Assembly: GCF_004000435.1 (NCBI RefSeq)
Contig: NZ_RBVZ01000002.1
Span: 124,001-188,000 of the forward strand
Direction: 5' to 3'
DNA length: 64,000 bases
Source of the DNA: Alexandriicola marinus
GTDB taxonomy: Bacteria; Pseudomonadota; Alphaproteobacteria; Rhodobacterales; Rhodobacteraceae
Positions 54,780 to 64,000 of the stretch are shown piece by piece (position 1 is the first letter of the stretch; the number at the start of each line of letters is the position of its first letter). The notes below the pieces were generated by a model. The model saw only the letters and a list, made by a program, of their open reading frames with translations, ran no database searches and had not been told where the DNA came from. Both the position numbers and the translations under genes were made by a program.

Positions 54780-55109
54780 ATGTCCGGAGAATTGGCCCAC
54801 ATCACCCAGACGTTCGAAAACCGCATGGCGCTGCGCCGCGGGATGATGCGCAAGATGGGCATCATCGACAGGCCCGATCTGGCACAGGATCTGGCTGCCC
54901 CGCTGCGCGAAACCTTGCTGTCCTGCAACCGATGCGCACAGCCCGATCTCTGCGCCTTCTGGCTCGGCTCCAGTTCATCGGATGCACCGATGTTCTGTCG
55001 CGCCAGGCTCGCCTTTGAAGAGATCGCCCGCGCCACATCGCGCCCGCCCGAGGCGCCGGCCTCATCCCGGCCGACCCCCGACAAAGGCGCCGCAAATCTG
55101 ACAATCTGA
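54780..55109 (+). CDS. DUF6455 family protein, copy 1
   Basis: This 109-residue protein has the DUF6455 layout: an N-terminal helix with FENRMALRRGMMRKMGIID, then a short domain with conserved cysteines (SCNRCAQPDLCAFW and FCRARLAFE) likely to bind a metal or iron-sulfur centre. It has no signal peptide. GGGAGGG precedes the ATG. A paralogue follows directly. The family is common in Rhodobacterales; its function is not known to me. Confidence 0.75.
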   Translation: MSGELAHITQTFENRMALRRGMMRKMGIIDRPDLAQDLAAPLRETLLSCNRCAQPDLCAFWLGSSSSDAPMFCRARLAFEEIARATSRPPEAPASSRPTPDKGAANLTI

Positions 55110-55230
55110 CTTTACACTAACACCAGGCGCTCAGGATTATATGAGCAATCTGTGTAAGGATTGATTGACAACTTTGGGATCAACGCCTCATTGTCGTGTC
55201 ACTGACTCGATGACCCGGGGGGTGTTGGCC

Positions 55231-55569
55231 ATGACGGGCCTTTTGACCCATATGACCACCGATTTCGACCGGAGGTTGAAACTGCGCAGGCAGATGCTCG
55301 ACCGGATGGGGATCGTGCCGAAACAGGATCTGGGCACCACCCTGATCGAAGCCTCCCGCGATACGCTGCGCTGCTGCACCGAATGCCGCACCACCGAGGC
55401 CTGCGAGGTCTGGTTCGATCGTGGCGCACCGGGCGATCCCGGCTTCTGCGGCGGTCAGCGCGCCTTCGACCGCCTGTCCGACGCGATCAACCCCGATATC
55501 CGCGCCGCTAGAGAAGAAGCCCGCTCCGAGGACCAAGCTCCACGCCGGGAAAGACGCGCGTCTCGATAA
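55231..55569 (+). CDS. DUF6455 family protein, copy 2
   Basis: This 112-residue paralogue aligns with copy 1 along its length: FDRRLKLRRQMLDRMGIVPKQDL corresponds to FENRMALRRGMMRKMGIIDRPDL, and the cysteine set is kept (CCTECRTTEACEVW and FCGGQRAFD). ATG 55231 is chosen by this alignment over ATG 55210 and TTG 55165. Its 3' end overlaps the DUF1501 gene on the other strand by 62 bases. The tail is highly charged. Confidence 0.75.
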   Translation: MTGLLTHMTTDFDRRLKLRRQMLDRMGIVPKQDLGTTLIEASRDTLRCCTECRTTEACEVWFDRGAPGDPGFCGGQRAFDRLSDAINPDIRAAREEARSEDQAPRRERRASR

Positions 55570-56674
55570 GATCGGCGTCGAGCCCGAAGAGTGACCGGAT
55601 CGTCCATCCCGCATGAGCCCGCAGGTCCCGTGTCGGCAACAGGTCACGCCCGGCATAAAGCTGATCGAGCCCCGGCCAGTCACCCAGCACCTGCCCGCCC
55701 TTCAGCGCCCCGCCCGCATAAAGCAGCGCCCCGCCCGTCCCGTGATCGGTTCCGCGGGTCCCGTTTTCCGCGACTGTCCGGCCGAATTCCGTCAGGCACA
55801 GAACGGCCGTCTTTTCCCAGACCGGCCCCAGCCCGGCCTCCAGCGTCAGGATGACGTCTGAGAGATTGCCCAGCGCGCGGGCCAGCCCCTGTCTCTGCCG
55901 GCCATGGGTATCCCATCCGCCCAGAGAAAAGCTCGCGATCCGCGTCTCGCCCAGCAAACGTTCGGCGGCGAAGGTCGCAGCCCGGACATGGCCGCCATTG
56001 CCCACGCTCTCCATGCCCATCTCGCCCTGCTCGTCTATTGATTGCGCGATCTCAATGGCATCGGCGGTGGCGTCGCGAAAGAGAGGGTCGGAATGGGTCA
56101 CGAGGTCGATCAACCGTTCGGCCTGCGGACCGATCCGCAGCCGGGCCTCGGGGGCCCAGCGCGCCACATCGGCCGAGCCGTCGAGGATCAGAAGCTGATC
56201 CGTCCCGATCGCATAGGCGGTCTCCGAGGTCATGCCCGGCACGATCTGCATCATCCGGTTGAGCCATCCGTCCCGCACGCGCCCGTCTTCGAGCCCGGGC
56301 AAGCCCGCCTCGAGGATATCCTGCCCGTCAAAATGGCTGCGCTTGTCGCGGTAGGGCGTCGAGACGGCCTGCACTGCGCCAAATTCGCCGCGCAGCCAAA
56401 GAGGCGTCAGCGGTGCCAGCGCAGGGTGAAAGGCCCAGAACCCACCGGTCTGCAAATGCCCGTCCAGTCCCAGCGTCGGGCGCAGACCCGCCAGCGCCGC
56501 CGCCTCGCCCGCGGGCGCCACCACGTCGATGCCGTCCATCGCGCCGCGCAGAATGATCACGACGAGGCGATTGTCCCAAGGGCCCGAAGCAAAGGCCATC
56601 GGCGTCACAAGAGGGCTGGCCGCGGCAGAACAGCCCAGCGCCCCGATCGTCGTCAGGAAACGGCGTCTGTCCAT
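55508..56674 (-). CDS. Tat-exported DUF1501 protein
   Basis: The 388-residue protein starts with a twin-arginine signal (MDRRRFLTTIGALG) and matches DUF1501, a family with an alkaline-phosphatase-like fold: ILRGAMDGIDVV, FSLGGWDTHGRQ and LTEFGRTVAENGTRGTDHGTGG hold the likely metal-binding residues. DUF1501 and DUF1800 genes are normally paired, as here, where its ATG overlaps the DUF1800 stop in TGATG. No enzymatic role is established. Confidence 0.88.
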   Translation of the reverse strand: MDRRRFLTTIGALGCSAAASPLVTPMAFASGPWDNRLVVIILRGAMDGIDVVAPAGEAAALAGLRPTLGLDGHLQTGGFWAFHPALAPLTPLWLRGEFGAVQAVSTPYRDKRSHFDGQDILEAGLPGLEDGRVRDGWLNRMMQIVPGMTSETAYAIGTDQLLILDGSADVARWAPEARLRIGPQAERLIDLVTHSDPLFRDATADAIEIAQSIDEQGEMGMESVGNGGHVRAATFAAERLLGETRIASFSLGGWDTHGRQRQGLARALGNLSDVILTLEAGLGPVWEKTAVLCLTEFGRTVAENGTRGTDHGTGGALLYAGGALKGGQVLGDWPGLDQLYAGRDLLPTRDLRAHAGWTIRSLFGLDADLIETRVFPGVELGPRSGLLL

Positions 56675-58050
56675 CAGTCTCTCCTCTGGAAGGCGGCGGA
56701 GGTCAGGATCACGCCGATCCCCTCGACCCGATCTTCGGCTGCACCCGCGGCAAAAACAACTGTCCGTGGCGCATCCGCACCCAATAGATGGCGCACTGCA
56801 TCGCGCGGATCGGGCAAGTCTCCCATCAGCGCTGAGGGCGCACGAAACGCCCAGTCAATCCGGGCGGCCATGCCCTGCGGCGTGATCCATGCCTCCGCCG
56901 TCTCGGGCAGACCATCGGGGCCATCGGGCCGCTCCCAATCCTGCCCCATGTACAGAAGCGGCCGCATCAGGTTGCGAACGGTCATCGGCCGATCAAGGGC
57001 GATCAAGTCGTCGCCATTCGCGCCGATCCCGCGCAGGGCCGACTGGATGAACTGGAACGGCTGCATCACCTTGGCCGCGCCCGGACCTGCCTCGATCCCG
57101 CGGGTCCATGCGGCAGGGTGGCGCAACATCGCCTCATAGACGGGAAGCAGAGCCCCGTCTGACGCAAGATATGCGGCCGTCATCACGTCGATCAGGCCCG
57201 GCGGCGGGGCATCGGCCACGAAGTGGACGGCAAGCTTGGTGGCCAGATGCCGGGCGGTCGACGGATGCGCGGCCAGATCGTCCAGCACCGCGTGGATCGG
57301 CTCGAGCGATGCCTCCGACCCGTAGGTCACGCCCAGAACCGTCTCGGCCCCCGGCTCGGCAAAGCGCGGGCGGAACCAGAAGCCCCGGTCGGCACCCCAG
57401 CTCAACCCTGTGAACAGTTCCGCCAGCTGGCGCACATCCGCCTGACCGTATGGGCCGTCCACGCCCAGCGTGTGCAGCTCCAGAACCTCGCGCGCGAGGT
57501 TCTCGTTCAGGCCGCGGCCATCGCGCGCAACCGGGCTGTTCGGCCCGACCGAGCGAACCTGATCGAGATAGATCAGCATCATCGGATGGGTAACCGCCGC
57601 GCGCAGCATGTCGGCAAAACGGCCGGCGACATGAGGGCGGATCGTCTCCTCGACATAGGGGGTGACGTAGTGGCGCATCAGGCCGTTGCGGGCGCGGATC
57701 GTGAAATGATCCCCCCAGAACTGGGTCAGCCTCTCGCGAAAGCCGTCCGTCGTCTCGATCCCGCGGGCAAGGTGCGCGCGAAAGGTGGCAAGACGCGCCG
57801 CCTCCATTTGCTGACGCCCCGCGCGATAGGCCTCTTCATTCTCATCATTTTCCGCCCGTGCCCGTTGCAATGCGCGCAGCTCCTCGACCCGGGGCGTGAC
57901 CGCGTCGGTCAGCGGGATCGGGAAACGCCCGGTCATCTGATCGGGGCCGGCCAGTCGAGAAAGCATGTCCTGAACGTCCGACGGCGGCCCATGACGCGGC
58001 GACAACCCAACGCCGAACCGCCTGTCCGCGAGATCGGGAGAAAACACCAC
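56674..58050 (-). CDS. DUF1800 family protein
   Basis: The 458-residue protein is a helical DUF1800 member, with RLTQFWGDHFTIR, NENLAREVLELHTLGVDGPYGQADVRQLAELFTG split across residues 125-225, and HFVADAPP. It usually accompanies DUF1501, and the two genes are translationally coupled here. No signal peptide is evident at the N-terminus. It begins about 100 bases after the aspS hairpin. Function unknown; some relatives lie in gene pairs tied to extracellular polymer or cell-surface traits. Confidence 0.87.
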   Translation of the reverse strand: MVFSPDLADRRFGVGLSPRHGPPSDVQDMLSRLAGPDQMTGRFPIPLTDAVTPRVEELRALQRARAENDENEEAYRAGRQQMEAARLATFRAHLARGIETTDGFRERLTQFWGDHFTIRARNGLMRHYVTPYVEETIRPHVAGRFADMLRAAVTHPMMLIYLDQVRSVGPNSPVARDGRGLNENLAREVLELHTLGVDGPYGQADVRQLAELFTGLSWGADRGFWFRPRFAEPGAETVLGVTYGSEASLEPIHAVLDDLAAHPSTARHLATKLAVHFVADAPPPGLIDVMTAAYLASDGALLPVYEAMLRHPAAWTRGIEAGPGAAKVMQPFQFIQSALRGIGANGDDLIALDRPMTVRNLMRPLLYMGQDWERPDGPDGLPETAEAWITPQGMAARIDWAFRAPSALMGDLPDPRDAVRHLLGADAPRTVVFAAGAAEDRVEGIGVILTSAAFQRRD

Positions 58051-58151
58051 TGGCCTGCCTCATCATTCTACCCGGGGAACATGGGACCAATATAGCGCAC
58101 CACCCCCGGGCAAAGAAGACATGAGTGCAGCGCTCAGCGGAGTGCCGCCGC

Positions 58152-58174
58152 CCCAAAATTTCTCAAATTTTGGG
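58152..58174 (-). terminator. AT-core hairpin after aspS
   Basis: CCCAAAATTT (58152-58161) pairs with AAATTTTGGG (58165-58174) around a CTC loop, 4 bases beyond the aspS stop. The T-run lies within the stem, not after it. It resembles the hairpins at 26992, 61318 and 61346. Confidence 0.72.
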
Positions 58175-58178
58175 CAGC

Positions 58179-59957
58179 TCACCCCTCGGGCGGCAGGACC
58201 CTCAGCCGAAGCTCGCGCAGCTGCTCATTGGTGGGCCCGGACGGGGCGCCCATCATCAGGTCTTCGGCACGCTGGTTCATCGGGAACATGATGACCTCGC
58301 GGATGTTTTCCTCATCCGCCAGAAGCATCACGATCCGGTCGATCCCGGCGGCACATCCACCGTGCGGCGGCGCGCCATACTGGAACGCGTTGACCATCCC
58401 GCCGAACCGCGCATGCACCTCGGCCTCGTCATAGCCCGCAAGCTCGAACGCCTTGATCATGATATCGAGCTTGTGGTTCCGGATCGCCCCCGAGATCAGC
58501 TCATAGCCGTTGCAGGCCAGATCATACTGGAAGCCCAGAACATCCAGCGGATCACCGTTCAGCGCATCCATCCCGCCCTGCGGCATCGAAAACGGGTTAT
58601 GCGAGAAATCGATCTCGCCCGTCTCGTCGTCCTTCTCGAACATCGGGAAATCGACGATCCACGCAAAGGCAAAGCGGTTCTTCTCGGTCAGGTTCAGCTC
58701 TTCACCGATCACATTGCGCGCGCGCCCTGCGACTGCTTCGAAACTCGCGGGCTTGCCCCCCAGGAAGAACGCCGCATCCCCCTTGCCAAGGCCCAGTTGC
58801 AGGCGGACGGCCTCGGTCCGCTCGGGGCCTATGTTCTTGGCGAGCGGCCCAGCCGCCTCCATCCCGTTTTCGCCATCGCGCCAGAAGATATAGCCCATCC
58901 CCGGCAGGCCCTCTTTCTGGGCATAGGCGTTCATCCGGTCGCAGAACTTGCGCGACCCGCCGCCCGGCGCGGGGATCGCCCAGATCTCGGTGCCCTCCTG
59001 CTCCAGAAGCTTGGCAAAGATCGCAAAGCCGGAGCCGCGGAAATGCTCGCTCACGTCCTGCATCTTGATCGGATTGCGCAGGTCGGGCTTGTCGGTGCCG
59101 TACCAGCGCAGCGCATCGGCGAACTTGATCCGCGGCCAGAGCTTGTCGACGTTGTGACCGCCGCCGAATTCCTCGAACACGCCCTCGATCACCGGCTGGA
59201 TCGTGTTGAACACGTCTTCCTGCTCGACGAAGGACATCTCGAGGTCGAGCTGGTAGAAATCCGTGGGCGAACGATCCGCGCGCGGATCCTCGTCGCGGAA
59301 ACAGGGCGCGATCTGGAAATAGCGATCGAAGCCCGACACCATGATCAGCTGCTTGAACAGCTGCGGCGCCTGCGGCAGCGCGTAGAACTTTCCCGGATGA
59401 AGACGGCTCGGGACAAGGAAATCGCGCGCGCCCTCGGGGGACGATGCGGTGATGATCGGCGTCTGATATTCGCGGAAGCCCTGCTCCCACATCCGCCGCC
59501 GCATCGAGGCCACCACGTCCGACCGCAGCGTCATGTTTGACTGCATTTTCTCGCGCCGCAGATCGAGGTAGCGATAGCGCAGCCGCGTTTCTTCGGGATA
59601 TTCCTGATCGCCGAACACCATCAGCGGCAGTTCGTTCGCTGCGCCCAGAACCTCCATGTCCCGAATGAAGACCTCGACCTCGCCGGTGGGTATCTTGGGG
59701 TTCACCAGCCCTTCGTCACGGGCCTTCACCTCGCCATCGATCCGGATGCACCATTCGGAGCGCACCTTTTCAACCTCGGCAAAAACGGGGCTGTCCGGGT
59801 CGCACAGAACCTGCGTCACGCCGTAATGGTCCCGCAGGTCGATGAACAGGACGCCGCCATGATCGCGCACGCGGTGCACCCAACCCGACAGGCGGACAGT
59901 ATCACCCACATCGGCCTTGGTCAGGGCGGCGCAGGTGTGGCTTCGATAGGCGTGCAT
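58179..59957 (-). CDS. aspS: Aspartyl-tRNA synthetase
   Basis: This 592-residue class II enzyme charges tRNA-Asp (and possibly tRNA-Asn if non-discriminating). It has an N-terminal OB anticodon-binding fold ([23 protein letters not shown] split at residues 20-43), motif 2 [19 protein letters not shown], the bacterial GAD insertion, and motif 3 [14 protein letters not shown] near the C-terminus. ATG 59957 follows GAGGA; the open frame extends upstream without homology. Divergent from cfa. Confidence 0.96.
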   Translation of the reverse strand: MHAYRSHTCAALTKADVGDTVRLSGWVHRVRDHGGVLFIDLRDHYGVTQVLCDPDSPVFAEVEKVRSEWCIRIDGEVKARDEGLVNPKIPTGEVEVFIRDMEVLGAANELPLMVFGDQEYPEETRLRYRYLDLRREKMQSNMTLRSDVVASMRRRMWEQGFREYQTPIITASSPEGARDFLVPSRLHPGKFYALPQAPQLFKQLIMVSGFDRYFQIAPCFRDEDPRADRSPTDFYQLDLEMSFVEQEDVFNTIQPVIEGVFEEFGGGHNVDKLWPRIKFADALRWYGTDKPDLRNPIKMQDVSEHFRGSGFAIFAKLLEQEGTEIWAIPAPGGGSRKFCDRMNAYAQKEGLPGMGYIFWRDGENGMEAAGPLAKNIGPERTEAVRLQLGLGKGDAAFFLGGKPASFEAVAGRARNVIGEELNLTEKNRFAFAWIVDFPMFEKDDETGEIDFSHNPFSMPQGGMDALNGDPLDVLGFQYDLACNGYELISGAIRNHKLDIMIKAFELAGYDEAEVHARFGGMVNAFQYGAPPHGGCAAGIDRIVMLLADEENIREVIMFPMNQRAEDLMMGAPSGPTNEQLRELRLRVLPPEG

Positions 59958-60103
59958 GGCGTCCTCGGTTCGGCTGTGTGAATGGCGGATCCGGGCCGAT
60001 ACACAGGTCCGGGGGCCCAAAGTCAAGGGGCCCTTGCACTGTGCGGGCCCCTGCGCCAGTTTCACGACATTCTGGACGGGCGTCATATCGTGGGGTTTGA
60101 CTT

Positions 60104-61345
60104 TTGAATTTGTGGGTTTCGCAGCTCGATGGCCTTCTTCGGGGCCTGATCCGGACCGGCACGCTTGAAATCGTCTGGCCCGACGGCTCCGAAAGCCGAT
60201 ATGGCAAGGACGGTCCCGCGGTCCGCATCGCGATCCACGACAAGGCCACGCCCCGCAGGCTCCTGCTCAGGCCCGAACTGGCCATCGGCGAGGCCTATAT
60301 GTGGGGCCATCTCACGGTCGAAAACGACGATCTGCGCGGCATGCTGGCCCTTCTGGCCGGCAATGCCCGCGCGCGCCAATTCGGCCGGTTCAAGACGATC
60401 GTCCCCGCCCTCAAACGCGCGACCCGTCGCTTCACCCAGGCCAACGGCCTGACCCGCGCACGGCAGAACGTCGAACATCACTATGATCTGTCTGTCGATC
60501 TCTACGAACTCTTCCTCGACGAGGATCTGCAATACACCTGCGGCTATTTCCCCCATCGCGGCATGACGATCGAAGAGGCGCAGGCCGCGAAGAAAGCCCA
60601 TATCGCGAAGAAGCTGCTGATCGAGCCGGATATGAAGATCCTCGATATCGGCTGTGGCTGGGGCGGCATGGCGATCACGCTGGCCCGGGATTTCGGGGCC
60701 AAGGTCGTGGGGGTATCCTTGTCCGGCGTGCAGCTGGCCCATGCCGCCAAGCGGGCCGAGGCCGCGGGCGTGGCCGACCGGATCGAATGGCGACAGATCG
60801 ATTACCGGGCTTTGCGGGAGGAATTCGACCGGATCGTCGTGGTCGGTATGATGGAGCATGTGGGCCTGCCGAATTACCCGACCTTTTTCGATCGCATTCG
60901 CCGAAACCTGTCTGACGATGGGATCGCCCTGGTCCACACGATCGGGCGGGCCACGCCGCCGGGCCTGACAGCGCCCTTCATCGACAAGTACATCTTTCCC
61001 GGCTGCTACACGCCCTCCCTGTCCGAAGTGATGCGCGATGTCGAACGATCAGGGCTCATCGCCACGGATATCGAGGTATGGAGGATGCATTACGTCGACA
61101 CGCTCCGCGCGTGGCAAGACAAGTTCGAGACCAACCGGGAGACGATCGAGGCGATGTATGACGACACCTTTGTCCGGATGTGGCGCTACTATCTCGTGGC
61201 CTCGGAGATCGGGTTCACCCATCTGGCCAACGAGATTTTCCAGGTCCAACTGACCCGCCACCAGACCGCCGCCCCGTTGACCCGCGACTACATGTGTGCG
61301 GACGACATGGGCGGGGGCCCAAATTTCGAGAAATCTGGGGAGTGA
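60104..61345 (+). CDS. cfa: Cyclopropane-fatty-acyl-phospholipid synthase
   Basis: The 413-residue enzyme adds a methylene group from S-adenosylmethionine to unsaturated acyl chains in membrane lipids. The methyltransferase motif [12 protein letters not shown] lies near residue 184, preceded by [29 protein letters not shown] (split over residues 122-150), and [11 protein letters not shown] follows. The start is a TTG (60104 or 60110) without a strong ribosome site. The last dozen codons run through a hairpin, so the C-terminus [10 protein letters not shown] is probably not functional. Confidence 0.9.
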   Translation: MNLWVSQLDGLLRGLIRTGTLEIVWPDGSESRYGKDGPAVRIAIHDKATPRRLLLRPELAIGEAYMWGHLTVENDDLRGMLALLAGNARARQFGRFKTIVPALKRATRRFTQANGLTRARQNVEHHYDLSVDLYELFLDEDLQYTCGYFPHRGMTIEEAQAAKKAHIAKKLLIEPDMKILDIGCGWGGMAITLARDFGAKVVGVSLSGVQLAHAAKRAEAAGVADRIEWRQIDYRALREEFDRIVVVGMMEHVGLPNYPTFFDRIRRNLSDDGIALVHTIGRATPPGLTAPFIDKYIFPGCYTPSLSEVMRDVERSGLIATDIEVWRMHYVDTLRAWQDKFETNRETIEAMYDDTFVRMWRYYLVASEIGFTHLANEIFQVQLTRHQTAAPLTRDYMCADDMGGGPNFEKSGE

Positions 61346-61371
61346 CCAAAATTGGATAATTTTGGTGTCAC
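61318..61371. terminator. Tandem AT-core hairpins at the cfa/bchJ-like junction
   Basis: Two hairpins lie side by side. The first (61318-61340) pairs CCCAAATTT with AAATCTGGG around CGAG, with one mismatch, inside the cfa 3' end. The second pairs CCAAAATT (61346-61353) with AATTTTGG (61358-61365) around GGAT, extended by GTGA and TCAC arms (61342-61345 and 61368-61371). Both convergent stop codons fall within the second hairpin. Confidence 0.75.
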
Positions 61372-61985
61372 CCGGAATTCAGGATGAACGCGAACCGGCA
61401 GGCATCGTCGCCCTGGCCCACGCACGTCATTTCCCGGCAGATCAGGTGCGGATCGACAAGATCACGGAACATCCCCTCGAACAGAGCCTCCTGCCAATAG
61501 CAGCCGGGGTGATCCCGGGTGCCATGCGGTGCGGCGAATGGATTGTTCCACAACTCGATCTCGAGGTCGCGCAGCATCTCGAACCGGGCCTGACCGGCAA
61601 AGGCACGCACATGCTGCCGCGCCCATCGCCCAAGAAGCCAGGCGGACATCGTCCAGGGCGCCGCCGACAGCATCGCCTGCGCCTTCTTCGACAGATAGGT
61701 TTCGACGAAAGCTTCGGCCGAGGCGAATCCCGCCTGCCGAAAGACCTCGGCCGACCGTTCAGGCTCTGCCTGCCGCAGCGCCGTATGGATCCGCACGGCC
61801 TGCGCTTCGTCCAACGGAATGTCCGGATCGGGCGTGCCACGCAATTCGGCCCGCGTGCAGATCAGGCGCACGGCATCCTCTCCAAGACGCTGGCGCGCTG
61901 CGGTCAGAACATCTGATACCGCATTCGGCGAAACCGTGCCCTTGGGCAGATTACGCAATCGCGAGGCAGTCGGTGAACGTCCCAT
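61368..61985 (-). CDS. bchJ: BchJ-like V4R-domain protein
   Basis: The 205-residue protein follows the pattern of BchJ: an N-terminal helical part (SPNAVSDVLTAARQRLG, about residues 19-35) and a C-terminal V4R domain with CYWQEALFEGMFRDLVD and the closing CREMTCVGQGDDACRFAF. In bacteriochlorophyll synthesis BchJ has been assigned to 8-vinyl reduction or to substrate carrying. No other bch, crt or puf gene is in the window, so the link to photosynthesis rests on this resemblance. A separate V4R sensor is the alternative. AAAGG precedes ATG 61985. Confidence 0.7.
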   Translation of the reverse strand: MGRSPTASRLRNLPKGTVSPNAVSDVLTAARQRLGEDAVRLICTRAELRGTPDPDIPLDEAQAVRIHTALRQAEPERSAEVFRQAGFASAEAFVETYLSKKAQAMLSAAPWTMSAWLLGRWARQHVRAFAGQARFEMLRDLEIELWNNPFAAPHGTRDHPGCYWQEALFEGMFRDLVDPHLICREMTCVGQGDDACRFAFILNSG

Positions 61986-62093
61986 TGCACCTTTCGCCGG
62001 TTCGCCGACCCTCTTTCATCGGGGCGGGCATCAGAGTGATACGGCCAGCACGGCGCGAAGCACGATTGTCAGCTATACTTGCCTGAAAGCTTA

Positions 62094-62109
62094 ACACATT
62101 CTCGAATGT
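62094..62109. repeat. Inverted repeat upstream of carB
   Basis: CACATTC (62094-62100) and GAATGTG (62103-62109) are perfect inverted copies with a TC centre, about 47 bases before the -35 of the carB promoter. It may be an operator or a small hairpin. No known regulator could be matched. Confidence 0.4.
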
Positions 62110-62155
62110 GAAAGCACGAGCATTTCCGCACATCTCCCGACAGATGCGATATGGA

Positions 62156-62183
62156 CTTGAACGCGGGGGCGTCGTGTCTATAA
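62156..62183 (+). promoter_or_regulatory. Sigma-70-type promoter of carB
   Basis: TTGAAC (62156-62161) and TATAAC (62178-62183) are separated by 16 bases and lie 58 bases before the carB ATG, close to the housekeeping consensus. The start of transcription would fall near 62190. Confidence 0.65.
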
Positions 62184-62240
62184 CCCGCGAGGATTTGCGA
62201 GCCGCCGGCCGCGCGCTGCCAACCCTCGGGGGACCCTGCC

Positions 62241-64000
<1,760 letters not shown>

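Overview
This 64 kb window is GC-rich chromosomal DNA from an alphaproteobacterium, most likely a Rhodobacterales (Roseobacter-type) bacterium. The indicators are the phnW-phnA-phnY phosphonate set, a PutA without its own DNA-binding domain next to an Lrp-type PutR, a class I lysyl-tRNA synthetase, paired DUF6455 proteins, a BchJ-like protein and FnrL-type boxes. Both ends cut genes: a rhomboid protease at base 1 and carB at base 64000.

Layout. 1-5.4 kb: rhomboid, putA, divergent putR, an exported TPR protein. 5.4-7.5 kb: tRNA-Leu(UAA), an eroded IS3-type transposase end, and a phospholipase-D/cardiolipin-synthase-like protein. 7.7-11.9 kb: a DEAD-box RNA helicase and a lower-GC asparagine-synthetase-like gene. 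12-27 kb: a phosphonate island with pbfA, phnY, phnA and phnW on the minus strand (a GNAT gene lies antisense inside), a divergent LysR regulator, a phosphonate monoester hydrolase-like enzyme and a complete five-gene Opp-type ABC importer. 27-33.8 kb: an SDR/MFS pair, glpR and glpD, another MFS protein and a secreted dienelactone-hydrolase-like protein. 33.9-46.8 kb: DUF1127, a secreted protein, a Tat-exported cyclase, a large beta-helix protein, DUF4864, lysS (class I), TerB, dacB, nadD and a GH43/PD40/aldo-keto reductase operon. 47-54 kb: a PAS-GGDEF-EAL protein, ettA, a lipocalin-like protein, cspA, trxC and lepA. 54-55.6 kb: small genes behind two near-perfect FNR-type boxes (a two-helix membrane peptide, a DksA-like zinc protein) and two DUF6455 proteins. 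55.5-64 kb: DUF1501/DUF1800, aspS, cfa, a BchJ-like V4R protein and carB.

How genes fit together. The most coherent system is the phosphonate island. PhnW, PbfA, PhnY and PhnA give a full route from 2-aminoethylphosphonate and its 1-hydroxy derivative to acetate and phosphate. The adjacent hydrolase and importer suggest that the natural substrates could be phosphonate esters taken up whole and cleaved inside the cell. This link is inferred from gene order. A second theme is oxygen-linked control of the small-gene cluster at 54 kb. A third is a recurring family of self-complementary AT-core hairpins at gene ends.
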